The notes under the pieces are model-generated. The model did not search any database. It was not told the DNA's origin and worked only from the letters and a program-made list of their open reading frames with translations. Positions 30,075-38,837 of a stretch of DNA of 64,000 nucleotides are shown piece by piece. The stretch's first letter is position 1, and every line of letters starts with the position of its first letter. The stretch spans positions 62,001-126,000 of the forward strand of contig NZ_JAFLJM010000008.1 in NCBI RefSeq assembly GCF_017745675.1, in the 5' to 3' direction. This DNA is from Alkalihalobacillus sp. BA299 (GTDB lineage: Bacteria > Bacillota > Bacilli > Bacillales > Bacillaceae_F). Position numbers and translations under genes: made by a program.

Positions 30075-31106
30075 CTATCCTTTAGGATCGAGCAATATTT
30101 TATAGGCTGATTTGTTTCGAACCATGTCCACAGCTTCTTCCCACTTATGAAGCGGCATTTTCATAGAAATAAGCGGTTCGACTTGAATTTGTTTTTGCTC
30201 TAATAGCTTTAACGCACGAACCCAAGACGTTCGTTCTGATGCAAATCCATTTGTAATGTTGACTTCTTTTGTTAAAGCAAGGTCCATGTCGAATGTAATA
30301 TCTTTTCCATATAATCCTACTTGAACATATAATCCCGTCTTTTTTAATAATTGTAGACAGTTACGCGCAGATTGCTCTACCCCCGCACATTCAAAGGCGA
30401 CATCAAATCCGCTACCATTCGTAATTTCACGAACACGCGCTGTTACATCTTCTTCATCTGCAATGATCGTTTCGAAGGCTCCTAATTCCTTTGCTAGTTT
30501 TAAACGGCTGCGATCATGAGATGTTCCAATCACAATACACTTTCCACCTGATGCTTTTGCCACTTGCATTGTCAATAAACCAATCGCACCTGGACCTGAA
30601 ACTAATACGTAATCTCCCGCTTGAACGGAACCCCGTTCAATGACACAGCGAACCATACATGCCAACGGCTCACACAATGTTGCTTCATCTAACGTAACAT
30701 TGTCTGGAATGTGAAAAGCTAAATGGGCTGGAATCGTCATATACTCCGTAAAAGCCCCATGCACCCCTGAACCAATCGATTTACGCTCTTCACAAAGCAT
30801 CAACAAGCCCTCATAACAATACGTACATTTCCCACAAGAAACGGCTGCAGTTAAGGAAACAACTCGGTCTCCTACTTTGAATTCTGTTACATCTGAACCA
30901 ACTTCAACGACAGTACCTGAGTATTCATGCCCCATTGTAACAGGATAGTTTGCTGGATATTCATCATCAATAATATGCAAGTCCGTGCCACATATTCCTG
31001 TTGCATGAACTTTTACCTTTATTTCGAAGGCATTCACAACCGGTTCCTCGAGTTCAACAAGACCCACGTTGTGCAAGCCTTCTCCTTTTTTCATTAATGC
31101 TTTCAT
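30075..31106 (-). CDS. Zinc-dependent dehydrogenase (MDR family), sugar/polyol type, 2
   Basis: 343 aa. Zinc ligands in GICGTDLH and GHEYSG, structural Cys set CGKCTYCYEGLLMLC, NAD motif GPGAIG. The sequence is similar in overall pattern to the MDR at 24528 but the two are not close duplicates. The start at 31106 is set by GGAGGG 8 nt before the ATG; the longer frame would overlap dctM. It lies directly behind the TRAP genes, so it probably carries out the first oxidation of the imported compound. Cofactor and exact substrate are unknown. Confidence 0.88.
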   Translation of the reverse strand: MKALMKKGEGLHNVGLVELEEPVVNAFEIKVKVHATGICGTDLHIIDDEYPANYPVTMGHEYSGTVVEVGSDVTEFKVGDRVVSLTAAVSCGKCTYCYEGLLMLCEERKSIGSGVHGAFTEYMTIPAHLAFHIPDNVTLDEATLCEPLACMVRCVIERGSVQAGDYVLVSGPGAIGLLTMQVAKASGGKCIVIGTSHDRSRLKLAKELGAFETIIADEEDVTARVREITNGSGFDVAFECAGVEQSARNCLQLLKKTGLYVQVGLYGKDITFDMDLALTKEVNITNGFASERTSWVRALKLLEQKQIQVEPLISMKMPLHKWEEAVDMVRNKSAYKILLDPKG

Positions 31107-31131
31107 TTTGTTATCCCTCCACTGACTAAAA

Positions 31132-32412
31132 CTAAATATCAAAGAATAAGCTTGGTACATAGGTTGCGAGCTGCGGAATAAAAATGGTTAAAATAACGAC
31201 TAGCAACATCACGCCAACATATGGAAATAAATATGGTAGCATTTCCTTTAATTTTGCTCGACCTATGCTTGCTGTAATATAGAGAATTCCTCCAACTGGT
31301 GGTGTAACTCCTGCAAATACAAATGCAGCTACCATGACAAATCCGAAGTGGACAGGGTCTAAACCAAATTGTTGATAAATTGGGATTAATACTGGTGCCA
31401 CTAGGATGGTTGCGGCAATCGTTTCAATGAACATGCCAATAATCATAATGAAAATAACAATTAATAGCATAATGATTAATGGATTTTCAGTTACACTTGC
31501 TAAAAACTTAATGACAGTCTGAGGTAGTTGGACGTAAGCGACAATCCATCCAAGAATTGCTGCACCTGCAATAATAAGTAATGCCATTGATGTATTCGCA
31601 GCTGCTTCTTGAAGAATCTTTGGAATGTCTTTGATTCGATATTCCTTGTAAACAAATAAGCCAATAAATAAAGCATACAAAACGGCGATAATTCCCGCTT
31701 CAGTAGCTGTGAAAAAGCCCGTGATAATGCCGCCAATCACAACGATTGGAAGGATAAGAGCCCAGATTGCATCTTTCGTTGTTTTCCACACTTGCTTGAG
31801 CTGGGGACGACCTTCTTCCTTTAAGTTATATTTCGCACCGTAAAAGTATGTGACAATCATCATGCCGAGTGCCATTAATAGACCAGGAATGACTCCTGCC
31901 ATAAATAAAGCTCCGATGGAAATCCCTGTAATTGACCCGTAAATAATCATGACCATACTCGGTGGGATAATCGTACCTAATGATCCCGCACAAGCCTGCA
32001 GAGTAGCAGCTAAGCCAATCGGATAACGTTTCTTTTTCATCGCCGGAATTAATACACTCCCTACGGCCGCTGTATCAGCAGCAGCTGAACCTGAAATACC
32101 AGCAAAAATGGTACTTGTCATAATACTAGACATCCCAAGACCACCTTTGATGTAACCGACGACCGAGTATGAAAAATCGACAAGACGTTTAGAAATACCG
32201 CCTTTTTCCATCAATTGACCAGCAAGAATAAAGAAAGGAATAGCCAATAAGGTGAAGGAATTAAGACCCTCAAACATTCTTTGAGCGATGAGAGTCAAAG
32301 GAATATCAGATTTAAATACGATTCCTATTACTGAGGCAGAGCCCATTGCAAAGGCAATAGGCAAACCTGCAATTAAAAGGATTAAGAATGCAATACCAAC
32401 GAGAGCTAACAT
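31132..32412 (-). CDS. dctM: TRAP transporter large permease DctM
   Basis: 426 aa, about 12 hydrophobic helices over the whole length, with DctM-type segments (AIPFFILAGQLMEKGGISKRL, GISGSAAADTAAVGSVLIP, GVTPPVGGILY). The ion-coupled membrane subunit of a tripartite ATP-independent periplasmic transporter, using a Na+ or H+ gradient. It overlaps the end of dctQ by 7 bp (translational coupling). TRAP systems usually import organic or sugar acids, which fits the enzymes downstream. Confidence 0.94.
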   Translation of the reverse strand: MLALVGIAFLILLIAGLPIAFAMGSASVIGIVFKSDIPLTLIAQRMFEGLNSFTLLAIPFFILAGQLMEKGGISKRLVDFSYSVVGYIKGGLGMSSIMTSTIFAGISGSAAADTAAVGSVLIPAMKKKRYPIGLAATLQACAGSLGTIIPPSMVMIIYGSITGISIGALFMAGVIPGLLMALGMMIVTYFYGAKYNLKEEGRPQLKQVWKTTKDAIWALILPIVVIGGIITGFFTATEAGIIAVLYALFIGLFVYKEYRIKDIPKILQEAAANTSMALLIIAGAAILGWIVAYVQLPQTVIKFLASVTENPLIIMLLIVIFIMIIGMFIETIAATILVAPVLIPIYQQFGLDPVHFGFVMVAAFVFAGVTPPVGGILYITASIGRAKLKEMLPYLFPYVGVMLLVVILTIFIPQLATYVPSLFFDI

Positions 32413-32870
32413 AATTCTTCATTCCTCTTTTTTATTAAAATCAAGTACGTTTCAATCTGTGCAAAAATCATCACGAGCGCACCAATTGGAAGCGCAAAAT
32501 AAATATAACCATAAGGTACTCCCATGACTGGAGATAAATTCGTCATATTAAGGATAGATAAATTAATCCCTAAATACCCTACCAATCCTAAAAATAAAAC
32601 ACTAACCACATTCAGACCCGTAAAGACGACCTTCCAAATGGACTGAGGAAGCATGTCAATCACTAAGTCAAACGTAATGTTCACCCCTCGGCGGATCGTA
32701 AAATATCCGCCGATGAATGCTAACCAAATAAACAAGAACCTCGCCATTTCTTCTGTCCATGGCATTGTAATACTTAGTATCCGTGAAACCACCTGTAATG
32801 TAACAGCTAAAATTAGGAGAAAAAACAGTGTTACAACTAAACTGCTGATTATCTTTCGAGTAATAACCAC
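32406..32870 (-). CDS. dctQ: TRAP transporter small permease DctQ
   Basis: 154 aa with four membrane helices (about 5-30, 42-62, 82-105 and 120-145) and the DctQ pattern PWTEEMARFLFIWLAFIGG. The small membrane subunit that joins the binding protein to DctM. The start is GTG at 32870, 4 nt after GGGGGAAG. It lies 11 bp behind dctP. Confidence 0.9.
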   Translation of the reverse strand: MVITRKIISSLVVTLFFLLILAVTLQVVSRILSITMPWTEEMARFLFIWLAFIGGYFTIRRGVNITFDLVIDMLPQSIWKVVFTGLNVVSVLFLGLVGYLGINLSILNMTNLSPVMGVPYGYIYFALPIGALVMIFAQIETYLILIKKRNEELC

Positions 32871-32881
32871 ACGACTTCCCC

Positions 32882-33952
32882 CTATTGCTGTGCTTTAATT
32901 AATTCATATAATTCCTCTAAATTGTTGTCAGCTACAAACTTCTCTGTATATGGTGAAGCAGCTTCTTTAAAAGGTGCTAAATCTAATTCAATAATTTCCA
33001 TACCAGCTTCTACTAATGCTTGACGTGCTTTTTCATCAATTTCCACTGCCTGACTGCTGTACCATTCTACACTCTCAGCAAGAGCTTCATCTAACGCTGT
33101 ACGAAGATCATCTGGTAATTCATTATACTTTTTGTCACTAATGCCAATCGCTTGGTGTACTAACACGTGCTTCGTATCTACAATATATTTTCCAACCTCA
33201 TCAATTTTGATCGTTCTTAAAAATTCTGGATTTGATTCTACCCCTTCAACAACATGTGTTTGAAGACCACTGTATACCTCTCCACTAGGCATAGAAACAG
33301 GTACTGCTCCAAAACTCTTGAACGTTTCAATAACAGACGGAGAATCTAATGTACGAATTTTCTTTCCTGCTATATCAGATAATTGGAAACTATCAGGAGA
33401 ATCTACAGATTTTTCAGTTAACACCGTTGATCGGAAAGATGCTGGATATAAAGCTAACGCACGAATTTGTGCTTCCTCTAACGTTCCCTTCATCAGCTTA
33501 TCTCCAAGTTCACCTTGTAAAGCATTGACCGATTGATCAAGGTTATCAAACAAATATGGAGCATCTAACAATGCCATTGGCTTATAGAAGTTAGCTAAAA
33601 CTCCTGTATCAACTAACGTCATATCAACTGTACCCATTTTTAATCCTTCTAAAAGGTCCTTTTGCTGACCAAGCTGACCAGCTGGATAAATTTCTATTTG
33701 AACTTGACCATCAGTTTTTTCTTCAACAATTCTTTTGAATTCAACGACTTGCTTTGACAAACTATGTGCATCAGCAAGATGATGCCCAAACTTTAATGTA
33801 TACGTTTCTTTTTCTTCACTTTCTGTGCTACCTTCATTACTTGTGTCTGTTCCATTACTTGCATTTTCCGCATTGCCTCCTCCACATGCTGCTAATAAGA
33901 GAACAAAACATGTGATAAGAAAGATAGATAAAAGTTTACTAGCCTTTTTCAT
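32882..33952 (-). CDS. dctP: TRAP transporter solute-binding lipoprotein DctP
   Basis: 356 aa. Lipoprotein signal (KKASKLLSIFLITCFVLLLAAC, with Cys following LLAA), a Ser/Thr/Glu-rich linker, then the DctP fold (LKFGHHLADAHSLSKQVVEF, IYPAGQLGQQKDLLEGL, KIRTLDSPSVIETFKSFGA, Arg in that segment being the usual carboxylate contact). It captures a carboxylated substrate outside the membrane. The start at 33952 follows GGGGGAG by 5 nt. First gene of the island operon, with promoter, cre-like site and two operators upstream. Confidence 0.92.
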   Translation of the reverse strand: MKKASKLLSIFLITCFVLLLAACGGGNAENASNGTDTSNEGSTESEEKETYTLKFGHHLADAHSLSKQVVEFKRIVEEKTDGQVQIEIYPAGQLGQQKDLLEGLKMGTVDMTLVDTGVLANFYKPMALLDAPYLFDNLDQSVNALQGELGDKLMKGTLEEAQIRALALYPASFRSTVLTEKSVDSPDSFQLSDIAGKKIRTLDSPSVIETFKSFGAVPVSMPSGEVYSGLQTHVVEGVESNPEFLRTIKIDEVGKYIVDTKHVLVHQAIGISDKKYNELPDDLRTALDEALAESVEWYSSQAVEIDEKARQALVEAGMEIIELDLAPFKEAASPYTEKFVADNNLEELYELIKAQQ

Positions 33953-34000
33953 TGTAACTCCCCCTAATTTAATAATTTGTAATCCCTTACATAATTCCAT

Positions 34001-34018
34001 AATCTAAACGTTTAGATT
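34001..34018. promoter_or_regulatory. LacI-type operator O1 before dctP
   Basis: AATCTAAACGTTTAGATT, a perfect 18-bp palindrome with central CG, 49 bp before the dctP ATG. Identical core to O2 at 34142-34159; centres are about 141 bp apart, which would allow looping. Confidence 0.8.
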
Positions 34019-34141
34019 TTATCGTATACAAAACTTATTTTTTTTAGGTTTATAATAAATTGCAATAATCCCTTTTAATCTATTAGAACCTAAAAATAAT
34101 AAAAGCTACTTATTTTAATTAAGTTTTGTTAGCTTTTTTAA

Positions 34142-34159
34142 AATCTAAACGTTTAGAAT
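34142..34159. promoter_or_regulatory. LacI-type operator O2 at the dctP transcription start
   Basis: TCTAAACGTTTAGA perfect palindrome (34144-34157) with partly symmetric flanks. It lies about 15 bp downstream of the -10 hexamer, the classical place for a repressor that blocks elongation or open complex formation. Confidence 0.8.
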
Positions 34160-34173
34160 TTTTGGATAATGCT

Positions 34174-34203
34174 ATTGTAAATGATTAGTGAAAGCGTTGT
34201 CAA
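34174..34203 (-). promoter_or_regulatory. SigA promoter of the sugar-acid operon with overlapping cre
   Basis: Minus strand TTGACA, 18 bp, TACAAT. TGAAAGCGTTGTCA (34189-34202), one mismatch from the CcpA cre consensus TGNAARCGNWWNCA, covers the -35. This predicts glucose repression on top of LacI control. Confidence 0.7.
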
Positions 34204-34292
34204 TCACTCTTTTAAATTTTTTTGAAAATTATTAATTCAGCACTTGTGTTACCGTATTTCTATTTTTTGATAAAAATATGTCCCAAATAAAA

Positions 34293-34338
34293 TAGAGCTA
34301 AACCTGAAGGGTAGCACCTTCCCTAAAGGTTTAGCTCT
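34293..34338 (-). terminator. argS terminator
   Basis: AGAGCTAAACCT pairs with AGGTTTAGCTCT, with an inner GAAGG/CCTTC pairing, about 40 bp past the argS stop codon. The rest of the argS-dctP gap holds the regulatory sites listed; nothing else is recognised. Confidence 0.8.
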
Positions 34339-34376
34339 CATTATTTACTCGCTGTGTTGCCCGCGAAAAAGAAGGA

Positions 34377-36047
34377 TTACATACGCTCTGGTGCAGAGAC
34401 TCCGATGAGTTTTAACGCATTTTGAAGTGTAATTTGTACCGATTTCACGAGGGCAAGTCGTGCGGCGCTTTTATCACGGTCTTCTGGATCTATAACACGT
34501 TCAGCATTATAAAAGCTATGTAATGCTGATGCTAGTTCGAAGGCATAATTGGTTAGTCGATGCGGCGATAGCTTTTCAGCACTTTCTGCTACAGCTTCAG
34601 GGAACTCGCCAACTTTTTTCAATAAATCAAATTCTTTTTCTGAGGAAATTAAGCTGAGGTTCGTCGTATCCTTAAGCGGTAATCCTGCTTCCTCCCCTTG
34701 TCTTAGCATACTGCAAATACGAGCATGCGCATACTGCACATAATACACTGGGTTTTCATTGGATTTACTTACGGCTAAATCCATATCAAAGTCAAGTTGT
34801 GTATCGGCACTACGCATCGCAAAGAAGTAGCGTGTGGCATCAATTCCTACTTCTTCCATTAAATCACGTAACGTTACAGCTTTACCTGTACGCTTACTCA
34901 TTTTAACTTTCTCACCGTTTTGGAATAACGACACCATTTGAATGATTTGTACATCCATTTGCTCTTTATCATAACCGAGCGCTTGAATCGCTGCGCTCAT
35001 ACGAGGGATGTATCCGTGATGGTCAGCTCCCCAAATATTGATTAATTTTTCGAAGCCGCGCTCTAGTTTGTCCTTGTGATAAGCAATATCTGGTGTTAAA
35101 TACGTATATGTTCCATCATTTTTAATAAGAACGCGGTCTTTATCATCGCCATAAGTCGTTGATCTAAACCATGTCGCCCCATCTTGTTCATACGTTTCGC
35201 CTTTTTCAGCTAATAGCTTTAATGTTTCTTCGACTTTGCCTGACGTGTAAAGTGATGTTTCCGAAAACCAATTATCAAATTGAACACGGAAATCGCTTAA
35301 ATCTTTCTTCAGCTTATCTAACTCACGCTTCAAACCATAAGCGCGGAAAAACTCAAGTCGCTCTTCTTCATCCACATGAACGAAACGATCCCCATATTCA
35401 TTTGCTAAATCTTGGCCGAAGCCAACAATATCTTCTCCGTGATAGCCGTCCTCTGGCATATCCTTATTTAATCCAAGTGCTTGAAAATAACGTGCTTCAA
35501 CAGATACGGTTAAATTATGAATTTGATTACCCGCATCATTAATATAATATTCTCTTTGGACGTCATAGCCTGCTTTATCTAACACATTACATAATGCATC
35601 GCCAACAGCAGCCCCACGAGCATGTCCTAGGTGAAGACTTCCTGTTGGATTTGCCGAAACAAACTCAATTTGGATTTTTTTACCTTTTCCAACATTTGTT
35701 TTGCCATACTCACTTCCAGCTTGAAGTACGGCAGGAATGATATCACGTAAATACCCATTATCCATATAAAAATTAATAAATCCAGGTCCAGCAATTTCAA
35801 TTTTCTCAATCGCCGCTTTTTCTTTATTTAAATGGCTGACGATTTCATCTGCTATCATACGTGGTGCTTTTTTAGCCACACGCGCTAACTGCATCGCCAT
35901 ATTTGTTGCATAATCGCCATGCGCTTTATCTTTTGGCGTTTCTAACACGACATCAGGAATTTGACTTTCGTCCGCTAGTCCTGCTGCTACGACAGCAGAT
36001 ATAATTTCTGCTCTTAATTGTTCTTTCATTTGCTCTACACTGTTCAT
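34377..36047 (-). CDS. argS: Arginyl-tRNA synthetase
   Basis: 556 aa, class I aminoacyl-tRNA synthetase. HIGH-type motif in [21 protein letters not shown]-type motif [15 protein letters not shown]-terminal Add-1-like segment and C-terminal DALR anticodon domain ([20 protein letters not shown]). Charges tRNA-Arg. Its ATG overlaps the ywiB stop by 4 bp, so translation is coupled to the DUF1934 protein, as in B. subtilis. Confidence 0.96.
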   Translation of the reverse strand: MNSVEQMKEQLRAEIISAVVAAGLADESQIPDVVLETPKDKAHGDYATNMAMQLARVAKKAPRMIADEIVSHLNKEKAAIEKIEIAGPGFINFYMDNGYLRDIIPAVLQAGSEYGKTNVGKGKKIQIEFVSANPTGSLHLGHARGAAVGDALCNVLDKAGYDVQREYYINDAGNQIHNLTVSVEARYFQALGLNKDMPEDGYHGEDIVGFGQDLANEYGDRFVHVDEEERLEFFRAYGLKRELDKLKKDLSDFRVQFDNWFSETSLYTSGKVEETLKLLAEKGETYEQDGATWFRSTTYGDDKDRVLIKNDGTYTYLTPDIAYHKDKLERGFEKLINIWGADHHGYIPRMSAAIQALGYDKEQMDVQIIQMVSLFQNGEKVKMSKRTGKAVTLRDLMEEVGIDATRYFFAMRSADTQLDFDMDLAVSKSNENPVYYVQYAHARICSMLRQGEEAGLPLKDTTNLSLISSEKEFDLLKKVGEFPEAVAESAEKLSPHRLTNYAFELASALHSFYNAERVIDPEDRDKSAARLALVKSVQITLQNALKLIGVSAPERM

Positions 36048-36484
36048 TCATTTGCCTCCTCAATCGTCATCTTAACATCAAACGTACCAGACGGTTCATC
36101 TTGTAAAAAATAATCATATTTTAATTGGAGCTTGCCTTTCATTTGATTTTTAGGCCACTCATATGTAAAAGCATGTGTTTTGGCGTTCGTTTTCCAAAAG
36201 CCGAATGGACTCCGATATGTGCCTTCAGTGTTTTCTCCAACCGTATATGTTTGCCGCATCGACAAATCACCTTGCCGAATGATGGTTACTTCATTATGGC
36301 CAATTTTGACGGTAGTTTGAACATTTATTTTCTCTTTATGAATTTCTTTAAATAATATATAAGTATGGCCTTTTTTTACATATACATTACCTTCTCCTTT
36401 TAGGGAAAGTGTTTGTGTTTGACGGCCTTGACGAATAGTCGTTTCCATTTGAACGGTAATCGGTCTTTTTCCATCCACAGACAT
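36044..36484 (-). CDS. ywiB: DUF1934 family protein (YwiB)
   Basis: 146 aa, mainly beta-strand pattern with alternating polar and hydrophobic residues and the motifs [16 protein letters not shown] and [16 protein letters not shown]. Family of small calycin-like beta-barrels of unknown function that stands just before argS in many Bacillaceae. AGGTGGG lies shortly before the ATG and no transmembrane part is seen. Function not assignable from sequence; operon link to argS is firm from the 4-bp overlap. Confidence 0.85.
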   Translation of the reverse strand: MSVDGKRPITVQMETTIRQGRQTQTLSLKGEGNVYVKKGHTYILFKEIHKEKINVQTTVKIGHNEVTIIRQGDLSMRQTYTVGENTEGTYRSPFGFWKTNAKTHAFTYEWPKNQMKGKLQLKYDYFLQDEPSGTFDVKMTIEEANE

Positions 36485-36565
36485 CGGACTTACCCACCTT
36501 TCTATTTTTCAAGTTTAGCGAGTTTGTCCATTTGTTGCAAGAAGAATTGTTGTAGTATTGTCTTT

Positions 36566-36577
36566 GTGCCAGGTACC
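36566..36577. repeat. GTGCCAGGTACC palindrome
   Basis: A member of the GGTGCCAGGCACC family (see 12264, 40960, 61303 and 61341), 80 bp upstream of ywiB and just left of the 21-bp repeat array. Confidence 0.45.
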
Positions 36578-36624
36578 AAGAGAGTAAAGTTTAAACTTTG
36601 GACGGTCTTTTCAATTTTAGACTG

Positions 36625-36734
36625 TTTATTTTCAAGTTCCGATGATTTATTTTCAAGTCCGGCAATTTATTTTCGAGTTCACAGCATTTATTTTCAACTT
36701 TAAGTCATATAAAGATTTCTCGACAAAAACAAAC
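36625..36734. repeat. Degenerate 21-bp-period array, copy 1
   Basis: Four units starting TTTATTTTCAAGTTC or similar at 36625, 36646, 36666 and 36687, followed by a fixed tail AAAGATTTCTCGACAAAAAC (36711-36730). The same arrangement and the same tail occur at 59882-60013. With the speB terminator it accounts for the ywiB-speB gap. Confidence 0.7.
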
Positions 36735-36788
36735 ATCGTTCAACACTCAAATTTTCCTTAAAGGAATTGATCTTTCCTATACACAAAA

Positions 36789-36816
36789 GAAAGCTGACCT
36801 CATAAGTCAGCCTTTC
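36789..36816 (-). terminator. speB terminator
   Basis: GAAAGCTGAC / GTCAGCCTTTC stem with a 7-nt loop, 10 bp past the speB stop codon, followed by CTTTTGTG on the minus strand. Confidence 0.75.
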
Positions 36817-36825
36817 ATAATATTT

Positions 36826-37701
36826 TTATTTTTGAACCCAGCCGAGGATGATTTCTCGAATAAATTTACTTGCTGCGATCGGTGTTTGCTCGGTTGGATC
36901 GTATGCTGGTGCTACTTCGACCAAGTCAGCCCCAATGACATTTACATCAGAATTAGCAATAAGGTGGATCGCTTCAAGTAACTCTTTAGACGTAATCCCT
37001 CCTGCTTCTGCTGTTCCTGTACCTGGCGCGTGAGCAGGGTCTAATACATCAATGTCGATCGTTACGTAGACGTTACGTCCTGAAAGCTTCGGCAACACTT
37101 CCTGTAACGGTTTGGCAACATCGAACTTAGACATATGCATGCCTGACTCTTTTGCATACGCAAATTCTTCTCTCATACCCGAACGGATCCCAAATGAGTA
37201 TACATTTTCAGGTCCAATTAATTCGCACGCTTTACGAATTGGCGTTGAATGAGATAATGGTTCTCCCTCATATTGCTCTCGTAGGTCTGCGTGGGCATCT
37301 ATATGAATGATTGCCATATCCGAGTACTTTTTAAACATCGCTCTGAAGATTGGCCAGGATACAAGGTGCTCTCCACCTAACCCAATTGGAAATTTCCCGT
37401 CTGCAATCAGCTTATCAATATAATCTTCAATCATATCTAAACTACGGGCTGGGTTACCAAACGGAAGCGGGATGTCCCCTGCATCAAAATAATTCACTTC
37501 TTCTAAGTGCTTGTCTAAATACGGACTATATTCTTCTAATCCTAAAGAAGCTTCACGGATTCTTGCTGGTCCAAACCGAGAGCCTGGTCGAAACGATACC
37601 GTCCAATCCATCGGCATTCCGTAAATGACCGCTTCACTTTCATCATATGTAGATCTGCTCATAATAAATACATTTCCTGAGTATGCTTCATCAAATCGCA
37701 A
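36826..37701 (-). CDS. speB: Agmatinase
   Basis: 291 aa ureohydrolase. The binuclear manganese ligands are all visible: GGEH, DAHAD, and DIDVLDPAHAPG. Hydrolyses agmatine to putrescine and urea in the arginine-to-polyamine route. The start is TTG at 37701 (product MRFDEAYSG as in B. subtilis SpeB), 7 nt after AGGGGGA. It follows speE by 12 bp; together they make putrescine and spermidine. Confidence 0.95.
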   Translation of the reverse strand: MRFDEAYSGNVFIMSRSTYDESEAVIYGMPMDWTVSFRPGSRFGPARIREASLGLEEYSPYLDKHLEEVNYFDAGDIPLPFGNPARSLDMIEDYIDKLIADGKFPIGLGGEHLVSWPIFRAMFKKYSDMAIIHIDAHADLREQYEGEPLSHSTPIRKACELIGPENVYSFGIRSGMREEFAYAKESGMHMSKFDVAKPLQEVLPKLSGRNVYVTIDIDVLDPAHAPGTGTAEAGGITSKELLEAIHLIANSDVNVIGADLVEVAPAYDPTEQTPIAASKFIREIILGWVQK

Positions 37702-37713
37702 AACGGTATCCCC

Positions 37714-38541
37714 CTACTTAATCAAATCTTCCACAAATCTCGGCAAAGCAAATGCCGCTTTATGAAGGTCTTTTGTATAGTATTTTGTATCGATATCATG
37801 AAAACGACTATCCTCAATTGCTAATGGGTCGTGCTTTTTTGAACCGATCGTAAACGTCCACAGTCCACTTGGGTACGTTGGAATGTTCGCAATATACAAG
37901 CGAGTAATCGGAAAAATTTCTTTGACATCACGCTGGACATTCGTAATAAGCTCTGGTGTGAACCAAGGATTATCCGTTTGAGCTACGAACACACCGTCTT
38001 CTTTTAGCGCTTTTGAAATACCTGCATAAAACCCTTTTGTAAACAGGTTCACAGCTGGTCCAACTGGCTCTGTCGAATCGACCATAATAACATCATATTC
38101 TTTTTCACTATTTGCAATGTGCATGAAGCCGTCATCTACTTTGACTTCAACTCTAGCATCGTCTAACATACCTGCAATTTCAGGTAAGTATTGCTTTGAA
38201 TACTCAATGACTTTACCGTCAATTTCAACGAGAGTTGCCTTTTTCACAGACGGGTGCTTTAATACTTCACGAATCACGCCGCCATCACCACCACCAACTA
38301 CTAACACGTTTTCTGGGTTCGGATGTGTAAAAAGTGGGACGTGTGCTACCATTTCGTGATAAACAAACTCATCCTTTTGGGTCGTCATGACCATTCCATC
38401 AAGTACAAGCATGTTACCAAACTCTTCTGTTTCAACCATATCCAACTTTTGAAATTCTGTTTGCTCTGTATGTAACGTTCGTTTGATTTTCATCGTAATT
38501 CCAAAACGCTCGGTTTGCTTTTCTGTAAACCATAACTCCAT
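37714..38541 (-). CDS. speE: Spermidine synthase
   Basis: 275 aa. Motifs: [54 protein letters not shown] (decarboxylated SAM binding) and [10 protein letters not shown] with the catalytic Asp nearby. Transfers aminopropyl to putrescine. The start at 38541 is preferred: AGAGGTG lies 6 nt upstream, while the GTG at 38550 is part of that site. Divergent from pbpG, with about 300 bp between. Confidence 0.95.
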   Translation of the reverse strand: MELWFTEKQTERFGITMKIKRTLHTEQTEFQKLDMVETEEFGNMLVLDGMVMTTQKDEFVYHEMVAHVPLFTHPNPENVLVVGGGDGGVIREVLKHPSVKKATLVEIDGKVIEYSKQYLPEIAGMLDDARVEVKVDDGFMHIANSEKEYDVIMVDSTEPVGPAVNLFTKGFYAGISKALKEDGVFVAQTDNPWFTPELITNVQRDVKEIFPITRLYIANIPTYPSGLWTFTIGSKKHDPLAIEDSRFHDIDTKYYTKDLHKAAFALPRFVEDLIK

Positions 38542-38837
38542 CCTATTCACCTCTTATATAAAATTCTTTTTTTATTTTATCCGAGTTTCTTCTTATTCTA
38601 CCCGAGTTTCTTTCTCTTACTAAAGTTAATCAAACAAAAAAAGTATAAATGAATCGTACAAAAAAGCAAGAGAATTTTTAGATCTTTAGGATATTTGTGT
38701 TTAAAAATCACTTAATTTTCCAAGAATAGAGATGATTACGTGTAAAAAATAAACCGAAGTGTAAAGAATTTTTCCAGCTTCGACTTGGAACAAATAAACA
38801 TTAGTTTTTAAATTTTATAGATAAAGAGGTGGCTAAA

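Noticed and set aside
36625..36734. CRISPR array
   Set aside because: Units of 20-21 bp are degenerate and have no conserved repeat plus unique spacer pattern; no cas genes are near.
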